Origin: Desulfovibrio sp. G11 | GTDB taxonomy: Bacteria; Desulfobacterota; Desulfovibrionia; Desulfovibrionales; Desulfovibrionaceae | Direction: 5' to 3' | Assembly: GCF_900243745.1 (NCBI RefSeq) | Contig: NZ_LT984798.1 | Location: 2,373,501 to 2,437,500 of the forward strand | Length of the DNA: 64,000 nt | In this document: positions 27,845 to 36,496 of the stretch, piece by piece | Position numbering within the stretch: position 1 is the stretch's first letter | Layout: each line of letters opens with the position of its first letter | The notes under the pieces: generated by a model | Told to the model about the DNA's origin: nothing | Databases searched by the model: none | The model's input: only the letters and a program-made list of their open reading frames with translations | Position numbers and translations under genes: made by a program

Positions 27845-28248
27845 TACCATGCCCCTCCCTCGCCCGTATCCTCCAGAGGAGCAGGGGGCAGGTCGTCCAC
27901 CGGCGTTTGCGGTTGAGCTTCAGGCTTGCGGTCGAGGAACTGGACACGGCGGGCGGTAATCTCCGTTGTATAACGATCCTGACCATGTTGATCCTGCCAC
28001 TTGCGCGTAGACATGAAACCTTCAACATAGACCAAGCTGCCTTTGGCCAGATAATTGGAACAGTTTTCGGCCAAACGCTGAAACACTACGATGCGGTGCC
28101 AATCCGTTTTCTCAACGGGATTGCCGTTGGTGTCCTTAAATGTCTTACTGGTGGCCACGTTGAATCTGGCAACGGGGATGCCCGTTGGAGTGTACATGAG
28201 GATTACGTCCTGTCCGAGGCGACCAAGGATGGTGGCACGGTTAAGCAT
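27844..28248 (-). CDS. ssb: single-stranded DNA-binding protein (element-borne)
   Basis: The 134-residue SSB has a classic OB fold: MLNRATILGRLGQDV, GIPVARFNVATSKTFKD, KTDWHRIVVFQRLAENCSNY, KGSLVYVEGFMSTRKWQDQ. The tail is acidic/proline-rich but lacks the canonical DDDIPF end, replaced by LEDTGEGGAW. GGAGG precedes the ATG. Plasmids and ICEs often carry such ssb copies. It is the last element gene before selC. Confidence 0.9.
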   Translation of the reverse strand: MLNRATILGRLGQDVILMYTPTGIPVARFNVATSKTFKDTNGNPVEKTDWHRIVVFQRLAENCSNYLAKGSLVYVEGFMSTRKWQDQHGQDRYTTEITARRVQFLDRKPEAQPQTPVDDLPPAPLEDTGEGGAW

Positions 28249-28504
28249 GGTGAACCTCCAGAGATGATTGGCCATGAGCGAAAAATGAAAAACCCCTGGA
28301 GCTGCCACGCACTTGCAGGATGCAGTTGCAAGAGAGCGGCAAGCCCAGGGGAAGTTGGGGCGCAAGGGAAGAGTAAGAAGCGGCTAGTGTGGGCAATGGC
28401 CCGGTGGTGGTGTCTGATAAAAACCGCATAAAAAACCCCTTTGAAGCAGAGCCTCAAAGGGGTTATCCTAGTTAACCTTATCGGAACGTTGATTTTATAT
28501 TATA
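28249..28504. other. junction between the element and selC
   Basis: There is no gene here. The selC terminator occupies 28429-28466. The remaining sequence was checked for a repeat of the selC 3' end (an att site); none was seen here or elsewhere in the window. Confidence 0.4.
28429..28466 (-). terminator. terminator downstream of selC
   Basis: AACCCCTTTGA (28434-28444) pairs with TCAAAGGGGTT (28454-28464). On the minus strand the stem is followed by TTTTTT, so it ends transcription coming from selC. Confidence 0.75.
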
Positions 28505-28598
28505 TGGCGGAGACGTATAGGGGTCGAACCTACCGCAGACCGTAAAGCCTGCCACCGGTTTTGAAGACCGGGCGCCACACCGGTGACGAAACGTCTCC
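28505..28598 (-). tRNA. selC: tRNA-Sec (UCA)
   Basis: A 94-base tRNA is read on the minus strand, from GGAGACGT to ACGTCTCC plus GCCA. The acceptor stem is the 8-bp type, the variable arm is long (GCAGGCTTTACGGTCTGC), the T loop is GGTTCGACCCC and the anticodon loop CTTCAAA gives UCA. The CCA is encoded. It decodes UGA as selenocysteine, expected in a sulfate reducer with selenoprotein formate dehydrogenases or hydrogenases. selC is a classic integration target, and foreign DNA begins on its 3' side. Confidence 0.97.
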
Positions 28599-28849
28599 GC
28601 GCAAGCGTCTGTATGCTATGTGAAAAAAACGATTGCTGCAAGAGTCTGATTTGTCAGCGGCAAAATACTGTTTTGCCCATTGCCAATCGGGCGGCAGGCA
28701 TTATATGTGAAAAACGGTTTAAGCGGCAGGCCCCCGTGGGCCTTGGCCATTTGACATGGAGCGTACACAGGTAGTATTTCTCTGCTTGCGTGGGCCTATG
28801 TCCAGGTCCTGGCCGTGTGCCGGAGCGCACGGAAAACGTAACGGAGGCA

Positions 28850-30880
28850 ATGTTGAACCAGATGAGTCGCAACCTGATGCTGTGGGCCATTATCGTCCTG
28901 GCGATGGTTATGCTTTTTAATATGTTCCAGCAGCCACAGGGCGTGATGCAAAGAGTGCCCTATTCTGACTTTCTGAGTCAGGTGGACGGCGGTCAGATAC
29001 TGTCTGTAACCATGCAGGGGCACACGCTTACAGGTAAAACATCAGACGGCAAAACCGTGCAGACCTACGCTCCGCAGGACCTGGGTCTGGTTAACCGCCT
29101 TATTGAAAAAAAGGTGGAAGTCAAGGCAGAGCCGCCGGAAGAGCAGCCCTGGTACATGACGCTGCTGGTTTCGTGGTTTCCCATGCTCCTGCTTGTGGGC
29201 GTATGGATCTTTTTCATGCGGCAGATGCAGGGCGGCGGCGGAAAGGCCATGAATTTTGGCCGCTCACGCGCCCGCATGCTCAATCAGGACAGCGCCCGCG
29301 TCACTTTTGCCGATGTGGCCGGGGTGGACGAAGCCAAGGATGAACTCGCCGAAGTGGTGGAGTTTCTGTCCAATCCCAAAAAATTTACCCGGCTTGGCGG
29401 GCGTATCCCCAAGGGGGTGCTGCTCGTGGGGCCTCCCGGTACGGGCAAGACGCTTCTGGCGCGCGCCGTTGCAGGTGAAGCCGGGGTGCCTTTCTTTTCC
29501 ATTTCCGGCTCGGACTTTGTAGAAATGTTTGTGGGCGTGGGCGCTTCGCGCGTGCGCGACCTTTTCGTGCAGGGCAAAAAAAATGCGCCTTGCCTTATTT
29601 TTATTGACGAAATTGACGCTGTTGGCCGTCAGCGCGGCGCCGGACTCGGTGGCGGGCATGACGAGCGCGAACAGACGCTGAACCAGATGCTGGTAGAGAT
29701 GGACGGTTTTGAAAGCAATGAGGGTGTCATCCTTATTGCCGCCACCAACCGTCCCGACGTGCTGGACCCGGCCCTGCTGCGTCCCGGCCGTTTTGACCGT
29801 CAGGTGGTGGTTCCCACCCCCGACCTTCGCGGGCGTCGCCGTATTCTTGAGGTACACACCAAGCGTACCCCGCTTTCCGGCGATGTGGACCTGGAGGTTC
29901 TGGCCCGCGGTACGCCCGGCTTCTCCGGCGCGGATCTGGAAAACCTGGTCAACGAGGCTGCCCTTCAGGCTGCCAAGCTGAATCAGGACAGGCTGGACAT
30001 GCACGACTTTGAATACGCCAAGGACAAGGTTCTTATGGGGCGTGAGCGCCGCAGCCTCATCCTTTCTGATGAGGAAAGACGCATCACAGCCTATCACGAG
30101 GGCGGCCATGCGCTGGCGGCGCGCCTTTTGCCCGGCTCGGACCCGGTGCACAAGGTCACCATCATTCCGCGCGGGCGCGCTCTTGGCGTGACCATGCAAC
30201 TGCCCGAAGAAGACCGTCACGGCTACTCGCGCTCCTATCTGCGCAATACCCTGGTGGTTCTGCTTGGCGGCCGCGTGGCCGAAGAGCTTATTTTTGACGA
30301 TATCACCACCGGGGCCTCCAACGACATCGAGCGCGTCACCCGCATGGCCCGTAAAATGGTCTGCGAGTGGGGTATGAGCGAAGCTGTCGGTACGCTGGCT
30401 ATCGGCGAAACCGGCGAAGAGGTCTTTATCGGCCGGGAATGGGTGCAGAATAAGAACTTCAGCGAAGACACCGCTCGCCTGGTGGATTCGGAGGTCAAGC
30501 GTATTGTGGACGAAGCGCATGAGCGCTGCCGCACGCTGCTGAAGGAAAACGAAGAAACGCTGCACCGCATTGCCCGTGCCTTGCTGGATCGTGAGACCAT
30601 TACCGGTGCAGAACTTGAACTCCTGATGGAAGACAAGGAGTTGCCTCCGCTGGACAGCAACGGTAAACCCGTCAAGTATTCCGAAGCTCCCAGCCGCCCC
30701 GGCAAGAGCGGCGGAAGCGCCAGGGGCGAGTCAGCCGTTGGCGACGAGCCTGCCGAGTTCACCCTTGAGCCGGATACAGGCAGTGAAGATGCCCCGGCAG
30801 CTCCGGCGGAAGCGGAAAGTGCTGGAAGCGGCGAAGTGGCCGCCAAGAATGGTGAAGACGACAACAAGCGAAATCAGTAA
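28850..30880 (+). CDS. ftsH: ATP-dependent zinc metalloprotease FtsH
   Basis: The membrane-bound AAA+ protease degrades misfolded and short-lived membrane proteins. Two N-terminal TM helices flank a small periplasmic domain. Walker A is [10 protein letters not shown], Walker B is [11 protein letters not shown] and the second region of homology is [19 protein letters not shown]. The zinc motif reads HEGGH rather than the usual HEAGH, a tolerated variant. The tail after residue 610 is an Ala/Gly/Glu-rich extension. Two starts are possible: ATG 28850, close behind GGAGG, or ATG 28862. The stop overlaps the folP start. Confidence 0.95.
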   Translation: MLNQMSRNLMLWAIIVLAMVMLFNMFQQPQGVMQRVPYSDFLSQVDGGQILSVTMQGHTLTGKTSDGKTVQTYAPQDLGLVNRLIEKKVEVKAEPPEEQPWYMTLLVSWFPMLLLVGVWIFFMRQMQGGGGKAMNFGRSRARMLNQDSARVTFADVAGVDEAKDELAEVVEFLSNPKKFTRLGGRIPKGVLLVGPPGTGKTLLARAVAGEAGVPFFSISGSDFVEMFVGVGASRVRDLFVQGKKNAPCLIFIDEIDAVGRQRGAGLGGGHDEREQTLNQMLVEMDGFESNEGVILIAATNRPDVLDPALLRPGRFDRQVVVPTPDLRGRRRILEVHTKRTPLSGDVDLEVLARGTPGFSGADLENLVNEAALQAAKLNQDRLDMHDFEYAKDKVLMGRERRSLILSDEERRITAYHEGGHALAARLLPGSDPVHKVTIIPRGRALGVTMQLPEEDRHGYSRSYLRNTLVVLLGGRVAEELIFDDITTGASNDIERVTRMARKMVCEWGMSEAVGTLAIGETGEEVFIGREWVQNKNFSEDTARLVDSEVKRIVDEAHERCRTLLKENEETLHRIARALLDRETITGAELELLMEDKELPPLDSNGKPVKYSEAPSRPGKSGGSARGESAVGDEPAEFTLEPDTGSEDAPAAPAEAESAGSGEVAAKNGEDDNKRNQ

Positions 30881-31782
30881 TGAAAAATTCATTCCCGGTA
30901 GCGCCCGTAACGGGCGCAGCCTGGCATGTCATGGGGGGGCGGGCGTTGAAGACGCCCTCCCCCTTTGGCGTTATGGGCATTGTCAATCTTACTCCTGATT
31001 CCTTTTACGATGGTGGCGCGCATCACCTTCCTCCGGCCGGTCTACGGCATGCCCTGAGCCTGCTTGACGAAGGCGCTGATGTTCTTGACCTGGGGGCCGA
31101 ATCGTCCCGGCCGGGAGCCGCCGAGCTTTCACCGGATGAAGAGATCCGCCGCCTTACACCCGTGCTTATGGGGCTGCGCCGCAAGGCCCCCTGGGCGGTG
31201 GTTTCTGTTGATACGTATCATGCCGCCACTGCCGCCGCCGTGCTGGAGCAGGGGGCGGCTATCATCAACGATATTTCGGCGTGTGCTTTTGATCCGGCCC
31301 TGCTGGATGTGCTTGTGCAGTACCGGCCGGGCTATGTGCTCATGCACAGTCAGGGGCGGCCCGAGATCATGCAGCACAATCCGCAGTATGGGGATGTGCG
31401 GCGTGAAGTGCGGGAGTTTTTTGAGCGCAATCTTGCGCGTCTGGTGCGGGCGGGAATGCCCGAAGACCGCATCATTCTTGACCCCGGCATAGGTTTCGGC
31501 AAAACGCTGGCTCATAACCTGGAATTGCTGGCGCACCCCGAAGACTGGCTGGACCTGGGGCGACCTGTGCTCATGGCCCTTTCAATGAAGTCTGTTTTTG
31601 GCGGCCTGCTTTTACTGCCGCCGGGCGAACGGGGTACGGCTACCGTCGCAGCAACGGCATTGCTGCGTGCACGGGGCGTTTTCTGGCACAGAGTGCATCA
31701 GGTGGCTGCTGCCCGGCAAGGGCTGGCGGTTGCCACGGCTTTCACTCCCGGCCCCTTGCCGGGTGGCCCATCTGTAGAGTAA
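30880..31782 (+). CDS. folP: dihydropteroate synthase
   Basis: The 300-residue enzyme condenses 6-hydroxymethyl-dihydropterin pyrophosphate with p-aminobenzoate in folate synthesis. Signatures are MGIVNLTPDSFYDGG, DLGAESSRPGA, IINDIS and DPGIGFGKT. The ATG overlaps the ftsH stop (TAATG). The C-terminal SMKSVFGGLLLLP region differs from the more usual GxSRKS loop that binds pyrophosphate: the Ser/Lys are present but the Arg is replaced. Confidence 0.93.
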   Translation: MKNSFPVAPVTGAAWHVMGGRALKTPSPFGVMGIVNLTPDSFYDGGAHHLPPAGLRHALSLLDEGADVLDLGAESSRPGAAELSPDEEIRRLTPVLMGLRRKAPWAVVSVDTYHAATAAAVLEQGAAIINDISACAFDPALLDVLVQYRPGYVLMHSQGRPEIMQHNPQYGDVRREVREFFERNLARLVRAGMPEDRIILDPGIGFGKTLAHNLELLAHPEDWLDLGRPVLMALSMKSVFGGLLLLPPGERGTATVAATALLRARGVFWHRVHQVAAARQGLAVATAFTPGPLPGGPSVE

Positions 31783-31790
31783 AATACAAA

Positions 31791-31819
31791 AAGGGCACGC
31801 CGGTGCGTGTCCTTTTTTT
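31791..31819 (+). terminator. rho-independent terminator after folP
   Basis: GGGCACGC (31793-31800), a CGGT loop and GCGTGTCC (31805-31812) are followed by seven T. It ends the ftsH-folP transcript. Confidence 0.85.
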
Positions 31820-32294
31820 CATGCTACTGCGGCAGGCCCCCAGGCTGCCAATGGCAGCATGCAGGGGCTGCTGGCCGAGTGCGGGTGAACCTTTCCGCTC
31901 CGTTTCCGGGGCAGTTCAGGCGCATCCCGGCGGTAAAGGCTGTCTTGGCAGTGTGGCGAAAACACCTGTCGTATTGAGCCGGCAGAATTTTGAGCGGTAA
32001 CTGCCGGAAAGCTGTCTTCAATACATCGAGATCGTTTTTTTGCCGCGCCCAAAAGTCATAAGAGCCGCCTTGAAATTCACACCGCCAAGCTCTTGACGAA
32101 TCCGCCGGCCGGGCGGATAAGGCCATGTAGCGGGCAAGGATTCGCCGGAAAACGCCATGCTACCTGCGGCTGACGGCAGGCAGCCGCTCCGGAAGAACGT
32201 TGTTCAATACCCGGCGCACGGCAAGACAGCGGGCGGCGTCTGCCCGAGGCGGCGCACAACAGCGGTTTTTATATCTTCGTCCAAGGATACTACG
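31820..32294. other. 475-base non-coding gap before cdaA
   Basis: I see no convincing gene or RNA in this region. Short frames on both strands lack ribosome-binding sites. The region must carry the cdaA promoter, but I could not fix it. Confidence 0.4.
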
Positions 32295-33029
32295 GTGTTT
32301 GACAATATACCCATCGAATGGCGCGATCTTCTGGATATCGGCGTGGTCAGCGTACTTCTGTACCAGCTTATCCAGATGGTGCGCGGCTCGCGTGCTCTGG
32401 CCGTACTGACCGGTCTCGGTCTGCTGACGTTGCTGTATTTTTTTTCCAGAGCCGTGGGCCTGTACACGCTGAGCTGGCTTTTGCAGCATATCTTCAGCTC
32501 CATCTTCATACTCATAGTGGTCATTTTTCAGTCCGACATCCGACAGGCCCTTGGTGAAATGGGTACGCACCGGCTGTTTCGCAAAAAACAGCTTATGCAG
32601 GACGGTGTTGAGGAAGTGGTGATGGCCTGTGTGGAAATGGCCCGCCTGCGCGTGGGAGCGCTTATTGTGGTGGAGCGCAGCATGCGGCTCGGCGACATGA
32701 TCAAGCGCGAAGGCGTGCGGGTTGACGCACAGCTTTCGCGTCAGCTGCTCATGAATATTTTTTACCCCAAAGCGCCCCTGCACGATGGGGCGGTGGTTAT
32801 CAGCCGGGGGCGGCTTATGGCTGCGGCCTGCATACTGCCTTTGGCTGTGGCCAAGGGACAAAGCTTCGGCACCCGTCACCGCGCGGCCCTTGGGGTAACT
32901 ATGGAAAGCGATGCTGTGGTTATTGTCGTTTCTGAAGAACGGGGCGAGATTTCAGTAGCCATGAAGGGCGAACTCATGCGTGCCCTGGATGCCGGTCGCC
33001 TGCGGGAGGTGCTTAATGAAGTCCTCTGA
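32295..33029 (+). CDS. cdaA: diadenylate cyclase CdaA
   Basis: The 244-residue membrane enzyme makes c-di-AMP from two ATP. Three N-terminal TM helices (residues 10-80) precede the DAC domain, with the DGA motif in PLHDGAVVISRGR and the RHR motif in GTRHRAALGVTMESDA. A GTG start at 32295 is chosen because AAGGA lies seven bases upstream. It overlaps cdaR, and glmM follows, the same cdaA-cdaR-glmM order as in Firmicutes, where CdaR and GlmM modulate CdaA. Confidence 0.93.
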   Translation: MFDNIPIEWRDLLDIGVVSVLLYQLIQMVRGSRALAVLTGLGLLTLLYFFSRAVGLYTLSWLLQHIFSSIFILIVVIFQSDIRQALGEMGTHRLFRKKQLMQDGVEEVVMACVEMARLRVGALIVVERSMRLGDMIKREGVRVDAQLSRQLLMNIFYPKAPLHDGAVVISRGRLMAAACILPLAVAKGQSFGTRHRAALGVTMESDAVVIVVSEERGEISVAMKGELMRALDAGRLREVLNEVL

Positions 33030-33948
33030 TATTCCCCGGCGTGCGCCACATCTGGCGTCCCTGCTGGTGGCCGTGCTTGCGGCCGTGAGCATGTGGTATG
33101 TGGTCAGCGTGCGCGAGCGCCTTGAAGCCCAGTTGGAAGTCACCCTTGACTACTACGGCATACCCGCAAACCTTGTGATCACCGATGGCCTTATCAACAA
33201 GGCCGTGGTGCGCCTGCGCGGGCCGGAAACCCTTTTGCGCTCGGTTACCCAGAGCAAGCTTATCCAGGCGGTCAATCTTTCCCATATCAAAAAAGGTGTT
33301 ACAATGGTGCCCCTTACGGCCGAACATCTCGGCCCGGGGTTTCGCGCCTTTGAGCTTATTGACGTGCAGCCACCGCGCATCGCCATTACTGCTGATACTC
33401 TGGTGGAACGGGCGGTTCCCGTGCGGCTCACCGTGGATTCGCCCCTGCGCAACGGGGCGCTGACTGTGGAGAATGCCAGGGTGGACCCTGCCACGGTTAC
33501 CCTGCGCGGACCGGAAAGCGTGGTGGAAGAAATCTCTCACGTGCCGGTTACCATCATGGTCGACCCCACGGCAGCGGGAAGCACTGTGCATCAGGTCATA
33601 ACCCTGGATACGCCGAGTCTGGTGACCGCGATTCCTCCTACAGTCAAGGTGCAGTACAGCATTACCAGCGGGCGCACTACGGTGAGCCAGCGCTGCAAGG
33701 TGGAAATTTCTGCCGAAAACCGCCGCCTCTACAAAGTGGAGCCGGAAGAACTGACCGTGCTCGTGGAGGTGCCCGATGCGCTGGTCAAGAATTCCCGCTA
33801 TCTTGGACAATTGGAGGCTACCGTCAGCCCGCCCGATCTTGATGAAGGCGAAAGCCGTCGGGTAGAAGTGCGCTTTCGCCTGCCCGAGGGCATGACGCTC
33901 TTGAACCCCGGCACAGAAGAAGTTACGGTAAGCCGCAAGAAAAAATAG
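33016..33948 (+). CDS. cdaR: YbbR-domain protein CdaR
   Basis: The 310-residue protein has one N-terminal membrane anchor ([17 protein letters not shown]) and several extracytoplasmic YbbR repeats (for example [14 protein letters not shown] and [14 protein letters not shown]). It starts inside the end of cdaA, overlapping by 14 bases, so the two are translated together. In other bacteria CdaR binds CdaA and tunes c-di-AMP output; this is assumed here from gene order. Confidence 0.88.
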   Translation: MKSSDIPRRAPHLASLLVAVLAAVSMWYVVSVRERLEAQLEVTLDYYGIPANLVITDGLINKAVVRLRGPETLLRSVTQSKLIQAVNLSHIKKGVTMVPLTAEHLGPGFRAFELIDVQPPRIAITADTLVERAVPVRLTVDSPLRNGALTVENARVDPATVTLRGPESVVEEISHVPVTIMVDPTAAGSTVHQVITLDTPSLVTAIPPTVKVQYSITSGRTTVSQRCKVEISAENRRLYKVEPEELTVLVEVPDALVKNSRYLGQLEATVSPPDLDEGESRRVEVRFRLPEGMTLLNPGTEEVTVSRKKK

Positions 33949-34007
33949 CCCGTACTCCCGGCAAGTTGCGGGAAACGGAGGGCGCTTTTGCCCTTGAAGG
34001 AGATGGC

Positions 34008-35360
34008 ATGGCCGATCGTCTTTTCGGCACGGATGGTTTGCGTGGCACGGTGAATACATACCCGATGACGGTGGACGTTGCCCTGCGTCTGGGGCTGGCC
34101 GCAGGGATTCGTTTCCGGCGGGGTCAGCATCAGCATAAAGTGGTTATCGGCAAGGACACGCGCCTGTCGGGGTATATGTTTGAGTCCGCCCTCACGGCGG
34201 GGCTGTGCGCTGCGGGTATGCACGTCATCATGACAGGTCCGTTGCCTACCCCGGCCATATCTTTTCTGACGCGCAGCATGCGTGCGGATCTGGGTGTGGT
34301 TATTTCGGCCTCGCACAATCCCTTTCAGGACAACGGCATAAAGTTTTTTGATGCCGACGGGTACAAGCTGCCCGATATGGCCGAGGACGAGATCGCGGCC
34401 ATGGTGCTGGATGCCGGTTTTTCCTGGCCGTATCCCGATTCGCGCGGCGTGGGCCGTGCCACAAAGATTGAAGACGCGGGCGGGCGCTACATTGTCTACA
34501 CCAAAAACTGCTTTCCTGCCCACCTGACCCTTTCAGGCCTGCGCATTGTGGTGGACTGTGCCAACGGGGCAAGCTACAAGGTGGCTCCCCTTGCTCTGGA
34601 AGAGCTTGGGGCTGAAGTATTCCGCATCGGGACCGGCCCTGACGGAACCAATATCAACGAGCACTGCGGCTCGCTGCATCCTGACGTGGTCGCGGCCAAG
34701 GTGCGCGAGGTGCGGGCCGACATCGGCCTGGCCCTGGATGGCGATGCCGACCGCCTTATCGTGGTGGACGAGCGCGGGGTAGTTCTGGACGGCGACCAGA
34801 TCATGGCCCTGTGTGCCCAGGCCATGATGGCCAGGGGCGAACTGCCCGGCAACCTGCTGGTAGCCACGGCCATGAGCAACATGGCTCTGGAACTTTTCAT
34901 GCGCGATCACGGCGGTCAGCTTTTGCGCACCAAGGTGGGCGACCGTTACGTCATGGAGGCCATGCGCCGTGAAGGAGCCATGCTCGGCGGTGAACAGTCG
35001 GGGCATCTTATTTTCCACCGTTACAGCACCACGGGTGACGGACTGCTGGCCGCGCTGCAGATATTGCGTATCATGCGGGAAAAAGAGCGGCCGCTTTCTG
35101 AACTGGCCGGGCTGCTGACGCCCTTTCCGCAAAAGCTCATCAACGTGCGGGTGGAAAAGCGCCTGCCCTTTGAGGAGCGCCCCGCCATTGGTGAAGCCGT
35201 GGCCCAGGTGGAAAAAGAACTGGGCGGCCGTGGGCGGGTACTTTTGCGCTATTCCGGCACCGAGGCCCTGTGCCGCGTCATGGTGGAAGGCGAGCATGAA
35301 GACAGGGTGCGGACCTACGCCGAAGACCTGGCCCAGGTGGTGGAGCGGGAACTGCGTTAA
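34008..35360 (+). CDS. glmM: phosphoglucosamine mutase
   Basis: The 450-residue enzyme interconverts glucosamine-6-P and glucosamine-1-P for UDP-GlcNAc synthesis. The phosphoserine loop is [18 protein letters not shown] near residue 100. The Mg2+ loop is [13 protein letters not shown] and the sugar loop [10 protein letters not shown]. The phosphate-binding end is [23 protein letters not shown] precedes the ATG at 34008. glmU, the next enzyme of the pathway, lies 23 kb away. Confidence 0.95.
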   Translation: MADRLFGTDGLRGTVNTYPMTVDVALRLGLAAGIRFRRGQHQHKVVIGKDTRLSGYMFESALTAGLCAAGMHVIMTGPLPTPAISFLTRSMRADLGVVISASHNPFQDNGIKFFDADGYKLPDMAEDEIAAMVLDAGFSWPYPDSRGVGRATKIEDAGGRYIVYTKNCFPAHLTLSGLRIVVDCANGASYKVAPLALEELGAEVFRIGTGPDGTNINEHCGSLHPDVVAAKVREVRADIGLALDGDADRLIVVDERGVVLDGDQIMALCAQAMMARGELPGNLLVATAMSNMALELFMRDHGGQLLRTKVGDRYVMEAMRREGAMLGGEQSGHLIFHRYSTTGDGLLAALQILRIMREKERPLSELAGLLTPFPQKLINVRVEKRLPFEERPAIGEAVAQVEKELGGRGRVLLRYSGTEALCRVMVEGEHEDRVRTYAEDLAQVVERELR

Positions 35361-35425
35361 GCTCCTTGCGGACATCCGGTTTTTGAACGAGACTACAGAC
35401 AAGCAAAGCAACAGCGGAGGCGAGC

Positions 35426-36298
35426 ATGAAGGATATTCGCAAGGTTATTATTCCCGTGGCCGGATGGGGTACGCGTTCATTACCCGCGACCAAGAATATT
35501 CCCAAGGAAATGCTGCCCATCTACAACAAGCCGGTCATCCAGTATGTGGTGGAAGAGGCCCAGAAGGCCAATATCCAGGACGTTATTTTTGTAACCAACC
35601 GCGACAAAAGCGTCATTGAAGACCACTTTGACTATAACCTGCAACTGGAAGCTGTGCTTGAACGCGCCGGAAAGCTCGACAAGCTGCAAGAAGTGCGCAA
35701 GGTAGCGGAAATGGTCAACATCATGTCCGTGCGCCAGAAAAAACAGCTCGGTCTCGGGCATGCCGTGCTGTGTGCGCGTGAACTGGTACGGGACGATCCT
35801 TTTGCCGTTATGGTGGGTGATGACCTGATGTTTGGAGGTGTTCCCGGCATTGCCCAGCTTATTGACGTGGCCATGGCTGAAAAGATGCCCGTCATCGGCG
35901 TTATGGAAGTGCCATGGGAAAAGGTAGACCGTTACGGCATCATTGAAGGGGACGAAGTTGCTCCCGGCGTATTCAGGGTCAAGAGTATGGTGGAAAAGCC
36001 CGCCCGTGACAAGGCCCCCTCGCGCATGGCTATTGTGGGCCGTTATGTGCTTACACCCGATATTTTTGACTATCTTGAAAAAGTCACTCCAGGGCACGGC
36101 GGCGAAATTCAACTGACTGACGCTCTTCAGGCCATGGCGCAGGACAGGGGCATGATGGCGGTGCGCATGTCGGGCATGCGTTTTGACGCCGGAGACTGGG
36201 CGGAATTTTTGACGGCCAATATCTATTTTGCCCTGCAGGACGAAGAATTGCGCTATGATTTGTTGAATTTGCTCAAGAATTTTGTGCAATTCCACTAG
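35426..36298 (+). CDS. galU: UTP-glucose-1-phosphate uridylyltransferase
   Basis: The 290-residue protein makes UDP-glucose for envelope polysaccharides. The nucleotide loop is GWGTRSLPATKNIPKEMLPI (GWGTR in place of the common GxGTRFLP). VMVGDDLMFG is the metal site and VEKPARDKAPS the substrate lysine region. GGAGG lies just upstream of the ATG. A terminator follows, so glmM-galU may be one unit. Confidence 0.93.
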   Translation: MKDIRKVIIPVAGWGTRSLPATKNIPKEMLPIYNKPVIQYVVEEAQKANIQDVIFVTNRDKSVIEDHFDYNLQLEAVLERAGKLDKLQEVRKVAEMVNIMSVRQKKQLGLGHAVLCARELVRDDPFAVMVGDDLMFGGVPGIAQLIDVAMAEKMPVIGVMEVPWEKVDRYGIIEGDEVAPGVFRVKSMVEKPARDKAPSRMAIVGRYVLTPDIFDYLEKVTPGHGGEIQLTDALQAMAQDRGMMAVRMSGMRFDAGDWAEFLTANIYFALQDEELRYDLLNLLKNFVQFH

Positions 36299-36340
36299 GA
36301 ATCGCGGTTAACGACATTTGGCCTGCTGAGCAGTTTCAGA

Positions 36341-36396
36341 GGCCCGTTTCAGGCTGTCTGCGCGTTTATGCCGCCGGGCTGAAACGGGCCTTTCTT
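36341..36396 (+). terminator. terminator after galU
   Basis: GGCCCGTTTCAG (36341-36352) pairs with CTGAAACGGGCC (36379-36390), followed by TTTCTT. The loop is 26 bases. Confidence 0.8.
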
Positions 36397-36496
36397 GTGC
36401 TCAAAAATCTGCGCAGACGCTGCAGGCAGGCTTCCGGCGGGCCGGGCCTTGTGCAGAGGCTTGCTTTCCCCGCCGTATTGGTTAACTCTGCCCCAC

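Noticed and set aside
28505..28598. A second copy of the selC 3' end as an attachment site
   Set aside because: I scanned for the T-arm/acceptor sequence in both orientations and found only the gene itself.
29264..30565. A long open frame antisense to ftsH (about 430 codons)
   Set aside because: It mirrors the GC-rich third-position bias of ftsH, has no ribosome-binding site and encodes a low-complexity His/Gly/Ala product.
31820..32294. Small genes between folP and cdaA
   Set aside because: Short frames on both strands lack ribosome-binding sites and encode biased, low-complexity peptides.
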